Positions 1-10,800 of a stretch of 64,000 bases of DNA are shown here, in pieces. The stretch covers positions 1-64,000 of the forward strand of contig JAWLFY010000010.1 of NCBI GenBank assembly GCA_041685355.1, read 5' to 3'. The stretch comes from JAWLFY01 sp041685355. GTDB taxonomy: Bacteria > Planctomycetota > Planctomycetia > Pirellulales > Pirellulaceae. A program made the position numbers and the translations under genes. The stretch's first letter is position 1; every line of letters starts with the position of its first letter. The notes beneath the pieces are model-generated. The model was not told the DNA's origin, made no database searches, and saw nothing but the letters and a program-made list of their open reading frames with translations.

Positions 1-32
1 CGGGTACGGGCTCCGAGCCGGACGGTTGGGCT

Positions 33-95
33 TTGTTGGTTGTTGGTTGTTGGTTGTTGGTTGTTGGTTGTTGGTTGTTGGTTGTTGGTTGTTGG
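33..95. repeat. Tandem array, 9 perfect copies of a 7-bp unit
   Basis: Nine uninterrupted copies of TTGTTGG, followed directly by a run of G. The unit is not a multiple of 3 and lies in noncoding sequence. The two short plus-strand reading frames across it give only low-complexity peptides, so I do not call a gene here. Confidence 0.95.
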
Positions 96-392
96 GGGGG
101 TGGGAGTTTGCTTCCCATCAGGTCGCGGGTCCCTCTATAATAAGATTGACCGCGAACGGCGATCTCCCACCCGATTCGGTCACCGACCCGTTGCTCGCTC
201 GACCGAGAACCGCTTCCGCGACCGGGAGCGACCTCGGGATCCATGTGATTCGGAAATTCATGTGATTCGGGTGTTCGACGGTTGATGCGGTCCCCACCTG
301 TGAATCCCCACCAAAGCCGGTCCCTGACGAGACGGTCCCCTCCGGGGGAACGATCGCCGTCTCCTGACCGTCCCAACGAGCTTTCCTGAAGG
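96..392. other. Gene-free leader upstream of the DUF1592 gene
   Basis: I see no convincing coding sequence. A perfect TATAAT occurs at 136-141, but the only -35-like hexamer (TTGCTT, 108-113) is 22 bp away, too far for a standard sigma-70 promoter. The assignment of a promoter is therefore weak. Confidence 0.4.
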
Positions 393-2828
393 ATGTCCGG
401 TTCGATGCCGAGCAGCCCAACACCATTGCGAATACCGACACGATTGCGATTGCCCTGGGGGTCGCGATTTTCCCTGACGCTCGTTGCCGGGCTGCTGTGG
501 CTCCTCACCCTACCGGTCGGTTGGGCGAACGAGGCGGAGCGACGAGAACAGGGGGAGACGATCTATCGGGACCAGTGCGGCGGATGCCACGGCGATGACG
601 GGAGGGGGACGGAGGACTTCTATCCGGACGCGTTGGTGGGTGACAGTTCGGTCGGGGAGTTGGCCGAGATCATCACCGACACGATGCCCGAGGAAGACCC
701 GGAGGCATGCGTCGGGGAGGACGCCGAGGCGGTCGCCGCGTATATCCATCACGCCTTTTACAGCGAAGCGGCCCGGGTCCGAAATCGGCCGCCGCAGCTC
801 TCCCTGTCGCGGCTCACCGCAAGCCAACTTCGCCAAAGTCTCGCCGACCTCTATTCCCGATTTGACGGTGGCACCCTCGCTGCCGACTCCGAATCGGGGA
901 TCCAGGGCCAATACTTCGAAGGCCGTCGCTGGAAAGAAGAGAACCGCAAGATCCGACGGGTCGACCCGGTGCTCGATTTCGATTTCGGTCATCAGGGGCC
1001 CGGTGGCGAAATCGGCCCGGAAGAGTTTTACATTCACTGGTCCGGGGGGCTGAAGGTCGACGCGACGGGCCACTACGAGATCGTCGCGCGGAGCACCTGT
1101 TCGTTCGTGATGAAGTTCGGGGCCGGCGAGCGGGTGCTGATCAACAACCACGTCCAGTCGGGTGACAAAACCGAGTTCCGAAGAAAGCTGCACCTCACCG
1201 CCGGACGGATTTATCCGATCCACATCGATTTCACCCAACGGAAGCGGAAGACGGAGCAACCGCCGGCTCGGTTCTCACTTTCCTGGACCCCGCCGGGTGG
1301 GATGGAAGAGATCATCCCGGCCCGTCAGCTGACCAAGCAGGTCCCCCCGGCGTCGTTCGCGTTGCAAGCCGATTTGCCGCCCGACGACCGCAGCTACGGC
1401 TACGAACGGGGCATCTCCGTCAGTCGACAATGGGACGAATCGACAACCGTCGCGGCGATCGAGTTCGCCAGTTTCGCGGTCGAGGAACTTTGGCCGAGAT
1501 ACCAACGGCGAAACCGCGACGAGCCCGACGACGACCGCCAGCGACTACGGAACTTTCTCGCGACGCTCGTCGAAACGGCGTTTCGCGCCCCGCTCGATGA
1601 CGACCTCCGGCGGCGTTACGTCGACCGCCCGGTGGACGCCGAAGCGGACGACGGCGAAGCGATCCGGCGGGGACTGTTGATGGCCCTCAAATCGCCCCGT
1701 TTCCTCTATCCGATGCTCGATGATTCGGCGGATCCCTCTCGCCAAGTCGCCAACCGTTTGGCGTTGGTGCTGTTCGACTCGCTGCCGACCGACCGGTGGC
1801 TGCTCGAACTGGTCGAGAAAGACGCGCTTCGCGATCGCGACGCGATCCGCCGTGCGGCCCAGCGGATGGTTGACGACTACCGCACCCGCGGCAAAGTCCG
1901 CGAGGCGTTCGTCCAGTGGCTTGGTCTGTCGCATTTCGGCGAGATCACGAAGGATCAAGATCGATATCCGGGGTTTGACGAAGAACTCGTCAGCGACCTG
2001 CGTCGGTCGCTCGATCTGACGATCGAGGACGTCGTGTGGGGCGATTCGAGCGACTTCCGTCGGCTGTTTCGGGACGACCAGACGTACACCACCGCGCGGC
2101 TTGCGGAGTTTTACGGTGAGGGGTGGGAACCGGCCGAGGAGGAAGGACCGCGTCTGCGTCGGAGCGTCGCCGATCCGGGGCGGCGTTTCGGGGTCCTCAA
2201 TCACCCGTACCTCATGAGCGGCCTCGCGTATCATGCCGAGACGTCGCCGATCCACCGCGGCGTGTTCCTGGTACGGTCGCTGCTGGGCCGCACCCTCCGC
2301 CCGCCGAACGAAGCGTTCACCCCGCTCAGCCCCGACTTGCACCCCGATCTGACGACCCGGGAACGGGTCGGCCTGCAAACCAGCCCCGAGAGTTGCCAGG
2401 TTTGCCACGTGAAGATCAATTCGCTCGGATTTACGCTCGAAAACTTCGACGCCGTCGGCCGATACCGGGCCGAAGAGCGAGACCAGAAGGTCGACCCGTC
2501 GGGATCGTACCGGACCCGTGACGATGTCGAAGTCGAGTTTTCCGGTCCCGAAGACTTAGCCGACTTCCTGGCGGACAGCGAAGACTCCCACCGGGCATTT
2601 GTCGGTCGGATGTTCGAATTTCTGGTAAAACAGCCGATCGCGGCGTTCGGAAGCGATCGGTTGGATTCGTTGACCCGTTCTTTCCGAGAGCACGACTACA
2701 GCATCCGACATCTGTTGGTCGAGATCGCCGTGATCGCCGCCTCCCAGCCTCTTGAAGCCCAGTCTCTTGAAGCCCAGTCTCTTGAAGCCCAGTCTCTTGA
2801 AGCCCAGCCTCTTGAAAAGGATTCATAA
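393..2828 (+). CDS. Planctomycete-type cytochrome c protein (PA14, DUF1592/DUF1588/DUF1585)
   Basis: 811-residue secreted c-type cytochrome of the large PSCyt/DUF1592 family typical of Planctomycetota. Residues 27-45 are a hydrophobic signal segment. A heme-binding CGGCH sits at C62-C65-H66. Residues about 180-310 look like a PA14-type beta-sandwich (possible carbohydrate binding). DUF1592 and DUF1588 segments follow, with a second CxxCH (C668, C671, H672) and a DUF1585-like C-terminus. Family members are nearly always followed by a DUF1552 protein, as here (start 1 bp after this stop). The substrate is unknown; periplasmic redox work is inferred. The last residues are a repetitive tail (LEAQS units) encoded by a 15-bp tandem repeat and are probably dispensable. 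ATG 393 and ATG 405 are both possible; neither has a well-spaced Shine-Dalgarno. Confidence 0.9.
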   Translation: MSGSMPSSPTPLRIPTRLRLPWGSRFSLTLVAGLLWLLTLPVGWANEAERREQGETIYRDQCGGCHGDDGRGTEDFYPDALVGDSSVGELAEIITDTMPEEDPEACVGEDAEAVAAYIHHAFYSEAARVRNRPPQLSLSRLTASQLRQSLADLYSRFDGGTLAADSESGIQGQYFEGRRWKEENRKIRRVDPVLDFDFGHQGPGGEIGPEEFYIHWSGGLKVDATGHYEIVARSTCSFVMKFGAGERVLINNHVQSGDKTEFRRKLHLTAGRIYPIHIDFTQRKRKTEQPPARFSLSWTPPGGMEEIIPARQLTKQVPPASFALQADLPPDDRSYGYERGISVSRQWDESTTVAAIEFASFAVEELWPRYQRRNRDEPDDDRQRLRNFLATLVETAFRAPLDDDLRRRYVDRPVDAEADDGEAIRRGLLMALKSPRFLYPMLDDSADPSRQVANRLALVLFDSLPTDRWLLELVEKDALRDRDAIRRAAQRMVDDYRTRGKVREAFVQWLGLSHFGEITKDQDRYPGFDEELVSDLRRSLDLTIEDVVWGDSSDFRRLFRDDQTYTTARLAEFYGEGWEPAEEEGPRLRRSVADPGRRFGVLNHPYLMSGLAYHAETSPIHRGVFLVRSLLGRTLRPPNEAFTPLSPDLHPDLTTRERVGLQTSPESCQVCHVKINSLGFTLENFDAVGRYRAEERDQKVDPSGSYRTRDDVEVEFSGPEDLADFLADSEDSHRAFVGRMFEFLVKQPIAAFGSDRLDSLTRSFREHDYSIRHLLVEIAVIAASQPLEAQSLEAQSLEAQSLEAQPLEKDS
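2751..2810 (+). repeat. In-frame 15-bp tandem array (4 copies)
   Basis: Four copies of cttgaagcccagtct (the last has one change), then a truncated fifth copy that becomes the AAAAGGA Shine-Dalgarno of the next gene. It encodes a five-residue LEAQS period at the C-terminus of the cytochrome. Being a multiple of 3, copy-number change would alter tail length without frameshift. Confidence 0.95.
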
Positions 2829-2829
2829 C

Positions 2830-4164
2830 ATGACCCTCTCGACGAACCGGCGAGCCTTTCTGAAGAAGGCCGGGATCAGCGCCGCGGCGGCAAATTTGGT
2901 GATGAACCTGCCGAGCCTGTCATGGGCCGGATCCGCCCGACGGAAACAACGGTTGATCTTCGTGTTCAGCCCCAACGGGGTCATCCCACAGCACTTTTGG
3001 CCGGAAAAACTCGGCAAGGATTTCGAGTTCACGCGGATCCTCGAGCCGCTCAGCGATTTTCGGAACCAGGTGATGACGCTTCACGGGGTGTGCAACCAGA
3101 TCAGCGGGGACGGCGACGGGCACATGCGGGGGATCGGCTGCCTGCTCACCGGGATCGAATTGTTCCCCGGAGACGTCCAAGGCGGATCGGACACGCCCGC
3201 CGGGTGGTCCCAAGGGATTTCGGTCGACCAGCACATCGCGAATCGGCTGCAAGCCGACCCGCAGACCCGGACCCGATTCGGGTCGTTGGAGTTTGGCGTG
3301 ATGGTTCCCGACCGGGCCGATACTTGGACCCGGATGTCCTACGCGGGGCCGAACCGCCCGGTGGCGCCGATCGATAACCCGTACCAAATGTTCGAAAAGC
3401 TCTACGGCGAAACGAAGAACCGAGAGTTGCTCGCCAGCGTCCTCGATGACTTGTCGGAAGACTTCCAGAAGATCGAGCGAATGGTCGGCTCGGAGGATAA
3501 ACGGCTGTTCGAGGAACACGTCGCGATGGTCCGCGAGGTCGAAAAGGAATTGCAAACCGAACTCGCCGCGAAAGGGGACGCCCCTGGCGTCGGGCACGCC
3601 GTTCCTGAGCTGCCGCCGAACGTGGATGAGGAGAACGACAACATTCCGCAGATCTGTCGCATGCAGACGGACCTTTTGGTCAACAGCCTCGTCGCCGACT
3701 TCGCCCGTGTCGCGACGTTCCAGATCACCAACAGCGTCGGCCAGCCGAAGATGCGGTGGCTTGATATCGACGAAGGACACCATTCGCTATCGCACGAACC
3801 GGATAGCAACGAAGAGGCGTTTGAGAAGTTGATCAAGATCAACACGTGGTACTGTGAGCAGGTCGCGTATCTTGCCAAACGGCTGGCCGAGACGCCTGAA
3901 CCGGGCGGGGAAGGGTCTTTGCTCGACAACACCACGATCGTTTGGACCAACGAACTCGGGAAGGGGAATTCGCACACCCGGAACAACATCCCGTTCGTGC
4001 TCGTCGGCGGCGGACTCGGCTTCAAAACCGGACAAGCGCTCGACTTCAAAAGGGTTCCCCACAACCGGCTATTGATGAGCTTCACCGAGGCGATGGGCTT
4101 CCCCGAGTCCGATTTCGGGAATCCCGATTTTTGCGGCGATGGCCCGCTTACCGGTCTGACCTGA
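2830..4164 (+). CDS. DUF1552 family protein with Tat-type signal
   Basis: 444-residue secreted protein of the DUF1552 family, the usual partner of DUF1592 cytochromes; biochemical function is not known to me. The N-terminus TNRRAFLKKAG followed by a hydrophobic alanine-rich segment is a twin-arginine (Tat) signal, implying export of a folded protein. I chose ATG 2830 because AAAAGGA lies 8 bp upstream and the Tat signal starts here; a longer in-frame frame from 2752 merely reads through the upstream tandem repeat. The stop of the preceding gene is 1 bp away, so the two are co-transcribed and probably translationally coupled. A hairpin of the REP type begins at the stop codon. Confidence 0.9.
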   Translation: MTLSTNRRAFLKKAGISAAAANLVMNLPSLSWAGSARRKQRLIFVFSPNGVIPQHFWPEKLGKDFEFTRILEPLSDFRNQVMTLHGVCNQISGDGDGHMRGIGCLLTGIELFPGDVQGGSDTPAGWSQGISVDQHIANRLQADPQTRTRFGSLEFGVMVPDRADTWTRMSYAGPNRPVAPIDNPYQMFEKLYGETKNRELLASVLDDLSEDFQKIERMVGSEDKRLFEEHVAMVREVEKELQTELAAKGDAPGVGHAVPELPPNVDEENDNIPQICRMQTDLLVNSLVADFARVATFQITNSVGQPKMRWLDIDEGHHSLSHEPDSNEEAFEKLIKINTWYCEQVAYLAKRLAETPEPGGEGSLLDNTTIVWTNELGKGNSHTRNNIPFVLVGGGLGFKTGQALDFKRVPHNRLLMSFTEAMGFPESDFGNPDFCGDGPLTGLT

Positions 4165-4195
4165 ACCCATAGCGGAACGGCGCGAGCCGTCCGGT
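4164..4195 (+). repeat. REP-like hairpin with GNRA loop, copy 1
   Basis: Stem ACGGC/GCCGT (4177-4181, 4186-4190) closed by loop GCGA and extended by CGG/CCG with a bulged A. A near-identical 32-bp copy lies at 62468-62499, where the loop is GCAA. Both loops satisfy GNRA, and both copies sit just behind a gene end. Probably a dispersed REP-type element that may also act as a transcript 3' end; there is no T tract. Confidence 0.7.
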
Positions 4196-4288
4196 CCCAC
4201 TGCGAGGCGGTCCAGAGGAGCCGGTGGATCGTGATTTCCCGACCGATGCTGAGCGGTCGGGAGGACCTAATTCGGCGGGCGGACCCGG

Positions 4289-4378
4289 GCCGCCGAACGG
4301 TTCGGGGCCGCCGAACGGTTCGGGGCCGCCGAACGGTTCGGGGCCGCCGCACGGTTCGGGGCCGCCGCACGGTTCGGG
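4289..4378 (+). repeat. Tandem array, 5 copies of an 18-bp unit
   Basis: Five copies of gccgccgaacggttcggg; the last two carry gaac to gcac. At least two decayed copies follow to about 4414 (for example gcctttaagcgttttggg), giving a gradient from perfect to degenerate. The array is between the DUF1552 gene and the giant gene; the reading frames through it on both strands are simple-repeat peptides and are not called. Confidence 0.9.
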
Positions 4379-4414
4379 TCGTTTGCACGTTTCGGGGCCT
4401 TTAAGCGTTTTGGG

Positions 4415-4830
4415 CTCGCCGAGCTTTCTCGGGTGTTCTTCACGTTTTCCGGTCGGTCGGTTTCCCGACAATCGGCGCGACCGTGATGACCGGAAAAGCT
4501 GTTACGACCTTCTCCGGTAATTAACCTGGACGCTTGACCCCGGTCTTCCCGGCTCGAGGTGCGTTTTCGTTCCGGGGACATTGTGGGGCGATTTGCTGTC
4601 CTTTTGCCTATCGGGGCGGGTTCAAGAGCGTCTCGCGATCCGTTCATGGGATGCCGGATGTCGAACGGACCTCCCTTGGGCAACGGACGGGTTGAACACT
4701 CCGGTTTTTTGGCTTTGAGCGAATCGTTGCCAAGTTTTTCCCTTCTCTCCCGGTCGCGGCTCGGCCCCCCGCCATGTTCGCCGCCTCCCCGCCATTCATC
4801 CCCCTGTCGATATCCTCCTGAGGCTGACCG
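4415..4830 (+). other. Gene-free leader of the giant gene
   Basis: No gene recognised. The far 3' end carries a GAGG Shine-Dalgarno (4820-4823), 7 bp before the ATG at 4831. I could not fix a promoter; the leader is unusually long for a gene of this size. Confidence 0.4.
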
Positions 4831-7800
4831 ATGAAATTCCGCCGACTTCGCTCCTTGCTCGCGAACCCCCGCCGGTCTGACATGGACGCCCGACTGCGGT
4901 GGAAGCGACAGCGTTCGAGGCTGGCGTTATCGGAACGTCTGGAAGACCGCCGGCTGTTGGCCGGTCCGGAGTTGTTGGCGATCCGACCCGACGCGTCGGG
5001 GCTGTTACAGGACGGGGACGTCCTTCACGAGGCGCCCCGCGAGTTCAACCTGTATTTTCGCGGGGGCGCGAACCTCGACCCCGACTCGATTACCCCGTCG
5101 AGCGTGCGGCTGATTCGAAGCGGTGGAGACGGGGCGTTCGAAGACGAAGAGGGCAACGTTTCCGCGGACGTCCAAGTGGCGCTCGGATACGTGGGGCTGG
5201 TGGATCCTGACGACACCGACCCGGGAAATCTTCAGCAGGTCGTCATCCGGCCGGCGAGCAACAGTTCGTCGAACCCGTCGGACCCGTCGTTCGCGTTTCC
5301 GGACGACGTGTATCGGATCGAAGTCGTCGGGGTGGGCGACGACGCGTTGGCGAATCAGAGCGGGGAGCGGTTCGCCGACGGCTCGAACGCCTCGTTGAGC
5401 TTCCGGCTCGACCGCGGCGCGCAGGTCGTATCGGTGGTGCCCCAACCGGTGACGCGGCAAGCGGACGGGAGCCTGTCTCAGGCGACGGACACGATCGAGG
5501 TCCACTTCGACGACCAGTTGCTCAATCGTTCCGATGCGGAAGACCCCGGTTTCTATCGGCTGGTCGACACCTCGGCCACGTTGAGCGAGGCGGACGACGT
5601 GGTCCGGTTGCCGGCCACGGCGACCTACGACGACGCCGAGCAAACGGTGACGTTGGCCTTTGCCGAGGCGATCCCGGAAGGGACTTACCGGCTCGATGTC
5701 GGCCGGGACGGCGGGGACAACGACACGCGTTCGGCGGCGCTGCGGGTCGGGACCCTATTTGACGCCGATCGATTCGACTTCAACGGGTACTTGGGGAATC
5801 GAGACGGTCAGAGCGACGCCCAGGACGACGTCGACATGTTCCGGCTCGACCTACCGGTGGGTGTCGACTTGACGGTCGAGGTGACGCCTCATGCCGATGA
5901 CCTGGCGCTCGAGGTACGGGTGACCGACGGGTCGGGCGCGACGCCGACGTTGATTCAAACGCAACCGGGTGACGACGGGTCCGCCACCTTGACGCTGGGG
6001 TCAGCCGGGCCGCACTACATCGAAGTGGGCAGCCTGGGGGGCGGCGTCGGCGGGTTCTCGCTCCGCGCGTCGGTGACTGGGAATCCGGTCTCCGTCGACG
6101 ACGACAATTCCACGTTCGAGACGTCGACCGAGCTGGGAACGTTGGGTGCCGCGGCGCGGCGGGTCACGGGTCGGATCTCGCCCCAACCGATCCCGTTGCC
6201 TCCCCACCCGGGCGGCACGGATGAGCCCGGTCATCGTGACATTCAGAAAGAGGTCCATATCGGGTCCTCCGGGACGACCCCGACGGTGCCGTCCGCGATC
6301 CGCCGTGTCGCGTACCGATTTCCCAGTTCGATTGGCGGGTTCCCGAACCAGATCACCCAAGAGGAACGGCGGATCGTCCGCGGGATCTTTGAGATCATGG
6401 CAGACGTCTCGGGGTACGAGTTCGTCGAGTCGACGACCGGCGGTTTGATGATCGGCAAGACCGACTTGCGGGCGTTCGACCCGTCGCTCGGACCGGACTC
6501 CGGCGTCGCCGGGCTCGGCGGCGGTGCGGGGGCGATCGTCAATGCCGCCTTGTATCAAGACTCGAACCGTGTCTTCGGCGACGGGTTCACGTCGGTGATG
6601 TGGCACGAGATCGCCCACTCGCTCGGCCTCGGGCATTCGTACGAACTCCCGTCGTTGATGGGGCAAGGGACGGGCACCGATATTTTGCTCGGCGATCATG
6701 ACCGGGTGCACTTGCAACGAATCGTGCCGCCCAACAGCACCGACATCGATCTGTACCGGTTCGAGGTCGCCGAAGCCGGAACCGCGACGTTGGAAACCTT
6801 TGCCGAACGGCTCCCTGACCCGAGCCTGCTCAACACCGTGCTCACGGTGTATCGAGAAGCCGAAGACGGCAGCCACGAGATCGTCGCCCGAAACGATCGC
6901 TATTTCGGAAACGACTCATGGCTCGAGTTGTCGCTCGAACCGGGCGTCTACTTTGTCGGAGTCTCCAGCACCGGGAACGACGACTACGACCCGAACGTCC
7001 CCGACTCAGGGTTCGGCGGGACGACCGACGGGGACTACGAGTTGCAGTTGTCTTTCCGAGCCGATCGGGGTGCGAGCCTCCGAGACGCGGACGGGACGGC
7101 GATCGACGGCGGCGGCGACGGCACCCCCGGCGGGACGCATTCGTTTTGGTTCCAGGCCGGCGAGACCGCCACGACGATCTTCGTCGACCGTGCCAACGAC
7201 TCGGTCGCGGGGACCGTGGACGGGGACGGATCGCTCGCCGACCCCTACGATACGCTTCGCGCCGCGCTCACCCATGCCGGAACGCGGATCGTGGTCCCGC
7301 TCGATGCGACCGATTCGATCGAGGAGGGCGACACGTTTGTGGTCGACGACGGGAACAACCAAGCGTTGTTCACGTTCGGAACCGGGGGAACGAATCCGAT
7401 CGACTTGGGCAGCGCCACGACGCCGGACGATGTCGCCTTCGTCATCGCCATGGCGATCAACGCGGCCCGCGACGCGGGACATTTGGACGGGGGCGTTGAT
7501 GCGACGGTCAACGGTCGCGTCGTCGAACTCGGCGGGATCGACCGACTCGACCTCGAGGGGACGCGATCGCTGATCCGGACACCCAATCTGGTTCGTGTCG
7601 TGGGCAACGGCGGCGCCGACGGTGAGCTCGGCACGCCGGGTGACAACCTGCCGTATCTGGTCGGCACCGCCCCCTCCGGCGCGGCGCTCCGCGACGGCCG
7701 CGAGTTCCTCGTGCCGCAGGGGACGACGGTGATGGTCGACGCGGGGGCCTTGATCAAGATGCGGCGGTCCAACCTTGACGCCGGGACCTCCGCGGTCGGA

Positions 7801-10800
7801 ATCAGCCGCGCCGCGGCGTCGATCCAGGTGCTGGGAACCCCCGAAGCCCCCGTGTGGCTGCGTTCGTACCACGACGACGCGTTCGGCGGCGACAGCGACG
7901 GCACCGGGTTCGCTCCGGAATCCGGCGATTTCGGCGGGATCGTGTTTCGGGAAGACTCCGACCTCGAACAGCGGGGCGTGTTTCTGAACCACGTGACCCA
8001 TGTCGACATCGAGGACGGCGGCGGCACGGTCCGCGTCGGCTCGGTTGACGAACCGTTCGCCGCGATCAACATGTTCGACGCCCGCCCCACGGTCCGCTTC
8101 AACCGGATCGCGTCGAACGACCTCGCGGCGATGCTCGCCTCCCCGAACAGCTTTGACGACTCGCTGGGACGGATCGGCCCTCAGATCCTCGGAAATTTCC
8201 TGGTCGAGAACTCGATCAACGGCTTGTTCGTCCGGATCCGTACCGAGTTCGGCGCGTCGGTCGACCGACTGACCGTTCCCGGACGGTTTGCCAGTGGCGA
8301 CATCCCGTACGTGTTGACGGAAAACCTGCTCATCGAAGGGAATCCCGGGGGACCGCTCGTGACCCCGGCCGGGACGGCGGCCCGCGCCGCGGGCCGACTG
8401 GTGGTCGACCCCGGCGTCGTCGTCAAGTTGGCCGACGCACGGATCGAGGCGCAACGCGGCGGTTCGTCGCTGATCGCGGAAGGGACGGACAACCGTCCGG
8501 TCGTCTTCACGTCGCTTGCGGACGACCGGTTTGGCGGAGGCGGAACGTTCGACACCGGTTCCAACGGGTTCACGACGGGCTCCGCGGGTGATTGGGGTGG
8601 CGTCTATTTCGGCGAGGTCAGCAGCGGGAGTTTTGACCGAGCCCAGCTCAGCTTCGCCGGCGGTCAGACCCCGATCGAAGGCGACTCGGCAAGTTTCAAC
8701 GCGATCGAAATCCACGAGGCGGACGTGCGAATCGCGAACAGCTTGCTCGATCACCACGCCGACGGAAACGCGAACGGGATTCGCAACGGGCGGGGGGCGA
8801 ACCGGCCGGCGACGATCTACGTGCGTGGCGCCCAGCCGATCCTGGTCGATAACACGATCGTCGACAACGCCGGGCCGGTCATCAGCATCAACGCGAATTC
8901 GCTCAACTTCCCGGTTCGCCCCGACCGTGGCCGGAGCACCGGCGAACTCGAACCGTTCGCGCGGTTCGAAGACAATCACGGGCCGCTGATCCGGCTGAAT
9001 CGGCTCGAGGGGAACGCGATCAACGGCGTCGTCATCCGCGGGGAAGAGCTGACCACCGAGGGGATTTGGGACGACACCGACATCGTGCACGTGCTCCGCG
9101 ACGAGATCGTGGTCGACAACCACCACACCTTCAGCGGGCTACGGCTGCAGAGTGGCGTCGGGGAAAGCCTGATCGTCAAGCTATCGGGCGGCGGCGCCGG
9201 CATCACCGCGACCGGGACCCCGCTCGAAACGGTCGACCGCATCGGCGGGACCGTCCACGTGATGGGGACACCCGGTCACCCGGTGATCCTCACCGATTTG
9301 GCCGACGACACCGTCGGCGCGGGGTTCGCGCCCGACGGCAGCGTGATGACGAACACGAACAACTCCGCGTCGCCGACGACGGGGAGTTCGGGCGGATGGC
9401 GAGGACTCCGTTTCGAGGAGTTCAGCAACGACCGCAACGTGGCGATCGTCCGTGAACGCGAACGGCCGATCACCGGCGGACGCGACATCAACCGGATTCC
9501 CGGCAACGCACAACTGTTGGGCGAGCTCGCACCGGACGAAAAGGGTGGCGACGAAAACCGCCGGCTCGGGTTCGAAGTGCATGGGTACGTCAGCCCCGAC
9601 GATCCCGGTGATGTCGACGTCTACAGTTTCCGTGGGACCGCGGGGACGCCCGTATGGATCGATCTCGATCGCACCGACCCGACCCTCGACGTGATCGTCG
9701 AATTGCTTAACGAGAACGGCACCGTCCAGTCCCGCTCGATTCGTTCCGGGAACCTCAACGTGCCCGGCACGTTGAACGCGCAAACGCTCACCCGAAACCC
9801 GTTATTCGGCGGTGACTTCTACACCCAAAATTTCCGCGACGCCGGGATGTTTCTCGAACTGCCGGGCACCCCGGGCGTCACGGGTGAGTACTTCGTCCGC
9901 GTGCGGAGCAACCCGGTTTCGGGGCCGATCACGTCGCTCCAGGGGGAAAGCAGCGGAAAGTATCAGTTACAGGTCCGGCTGCGTCAGGTCGACGAGTTCC
10001 CGGGATCCACCGTGCAGTTCGCCGATATCCGCTTCGCCGAGACGGCGATCGACGTCCGCGGGGTGCCGGCGCGAAGCCCGCTGGTGGGCGAGGCTTCGGA
10101 GTTGCCGGCGGGGAACAGCTCCGCCGAGTTGGCCCAGGTGCTGGTGAACTTGCTCGAAACCGACACCGCGACGCTGAGCATCGCCGGTGAGCTCTCCGCC
10201 GACACCGACGTCGATTTCTATCGGTTCGAGGTGGAACACACCGGGATTCAAGTCATCCCCGGGGCGAACGATGACCCCGGGACCGTCGCGGTCGTATTCG
10301 ATCTGGACTATGCCGACGGGTTGGTTCGTCCGGACTCGACGGTCGCCGTGTTCGACGCGTCGGGCAACATCCTCTTTGTGGGCCGGGAATCGAACGTCGA
10401 CGACGACCTGCCGGTCGGGCCCGGCGTCGGTACCGACGATCTCAGTCGCGGCTCGTTCGGCGTCGACGATCCGTTCATCGGTCCGGTCCACGTCCGGCCA
10501 AACGGGCCGTACTTCGTCGCCGTGATGAGCGACCGGCAACTCCCCTCGGCGTTGACCGGCGTGTTTCGGGACGCACCGGCGACGGCGAGCAACGCGTCGG
10601 TCCGTTTGGAGCCGATCAACACGGTCCGCCGTGTGGTCGAGGATCACATCGGGTTCCAAGGGTATCGGTCGATCGGCGGCACCCAGGTGACGCCGGAAAC
10701 CGACGGGATCTTTGACGTTTCGTCCGCGACGTCGCTCGAGAGCCACGTCGTCCCGTTCCGGCTCGAAGACGTTTCGCTGTTCGTGGCGACGGACGCGACG

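Noticed and set aside
136..141. TATAAT as a promoter of the DUF1592 gene
   Set aside because: No -35 at proper distance; noted but not called as a promoter.
4148..4683. Minus-strand frames across the 18-bp array
   Set aside because: They are simple-repeat peptides dependent on the array and have no conserved segment.
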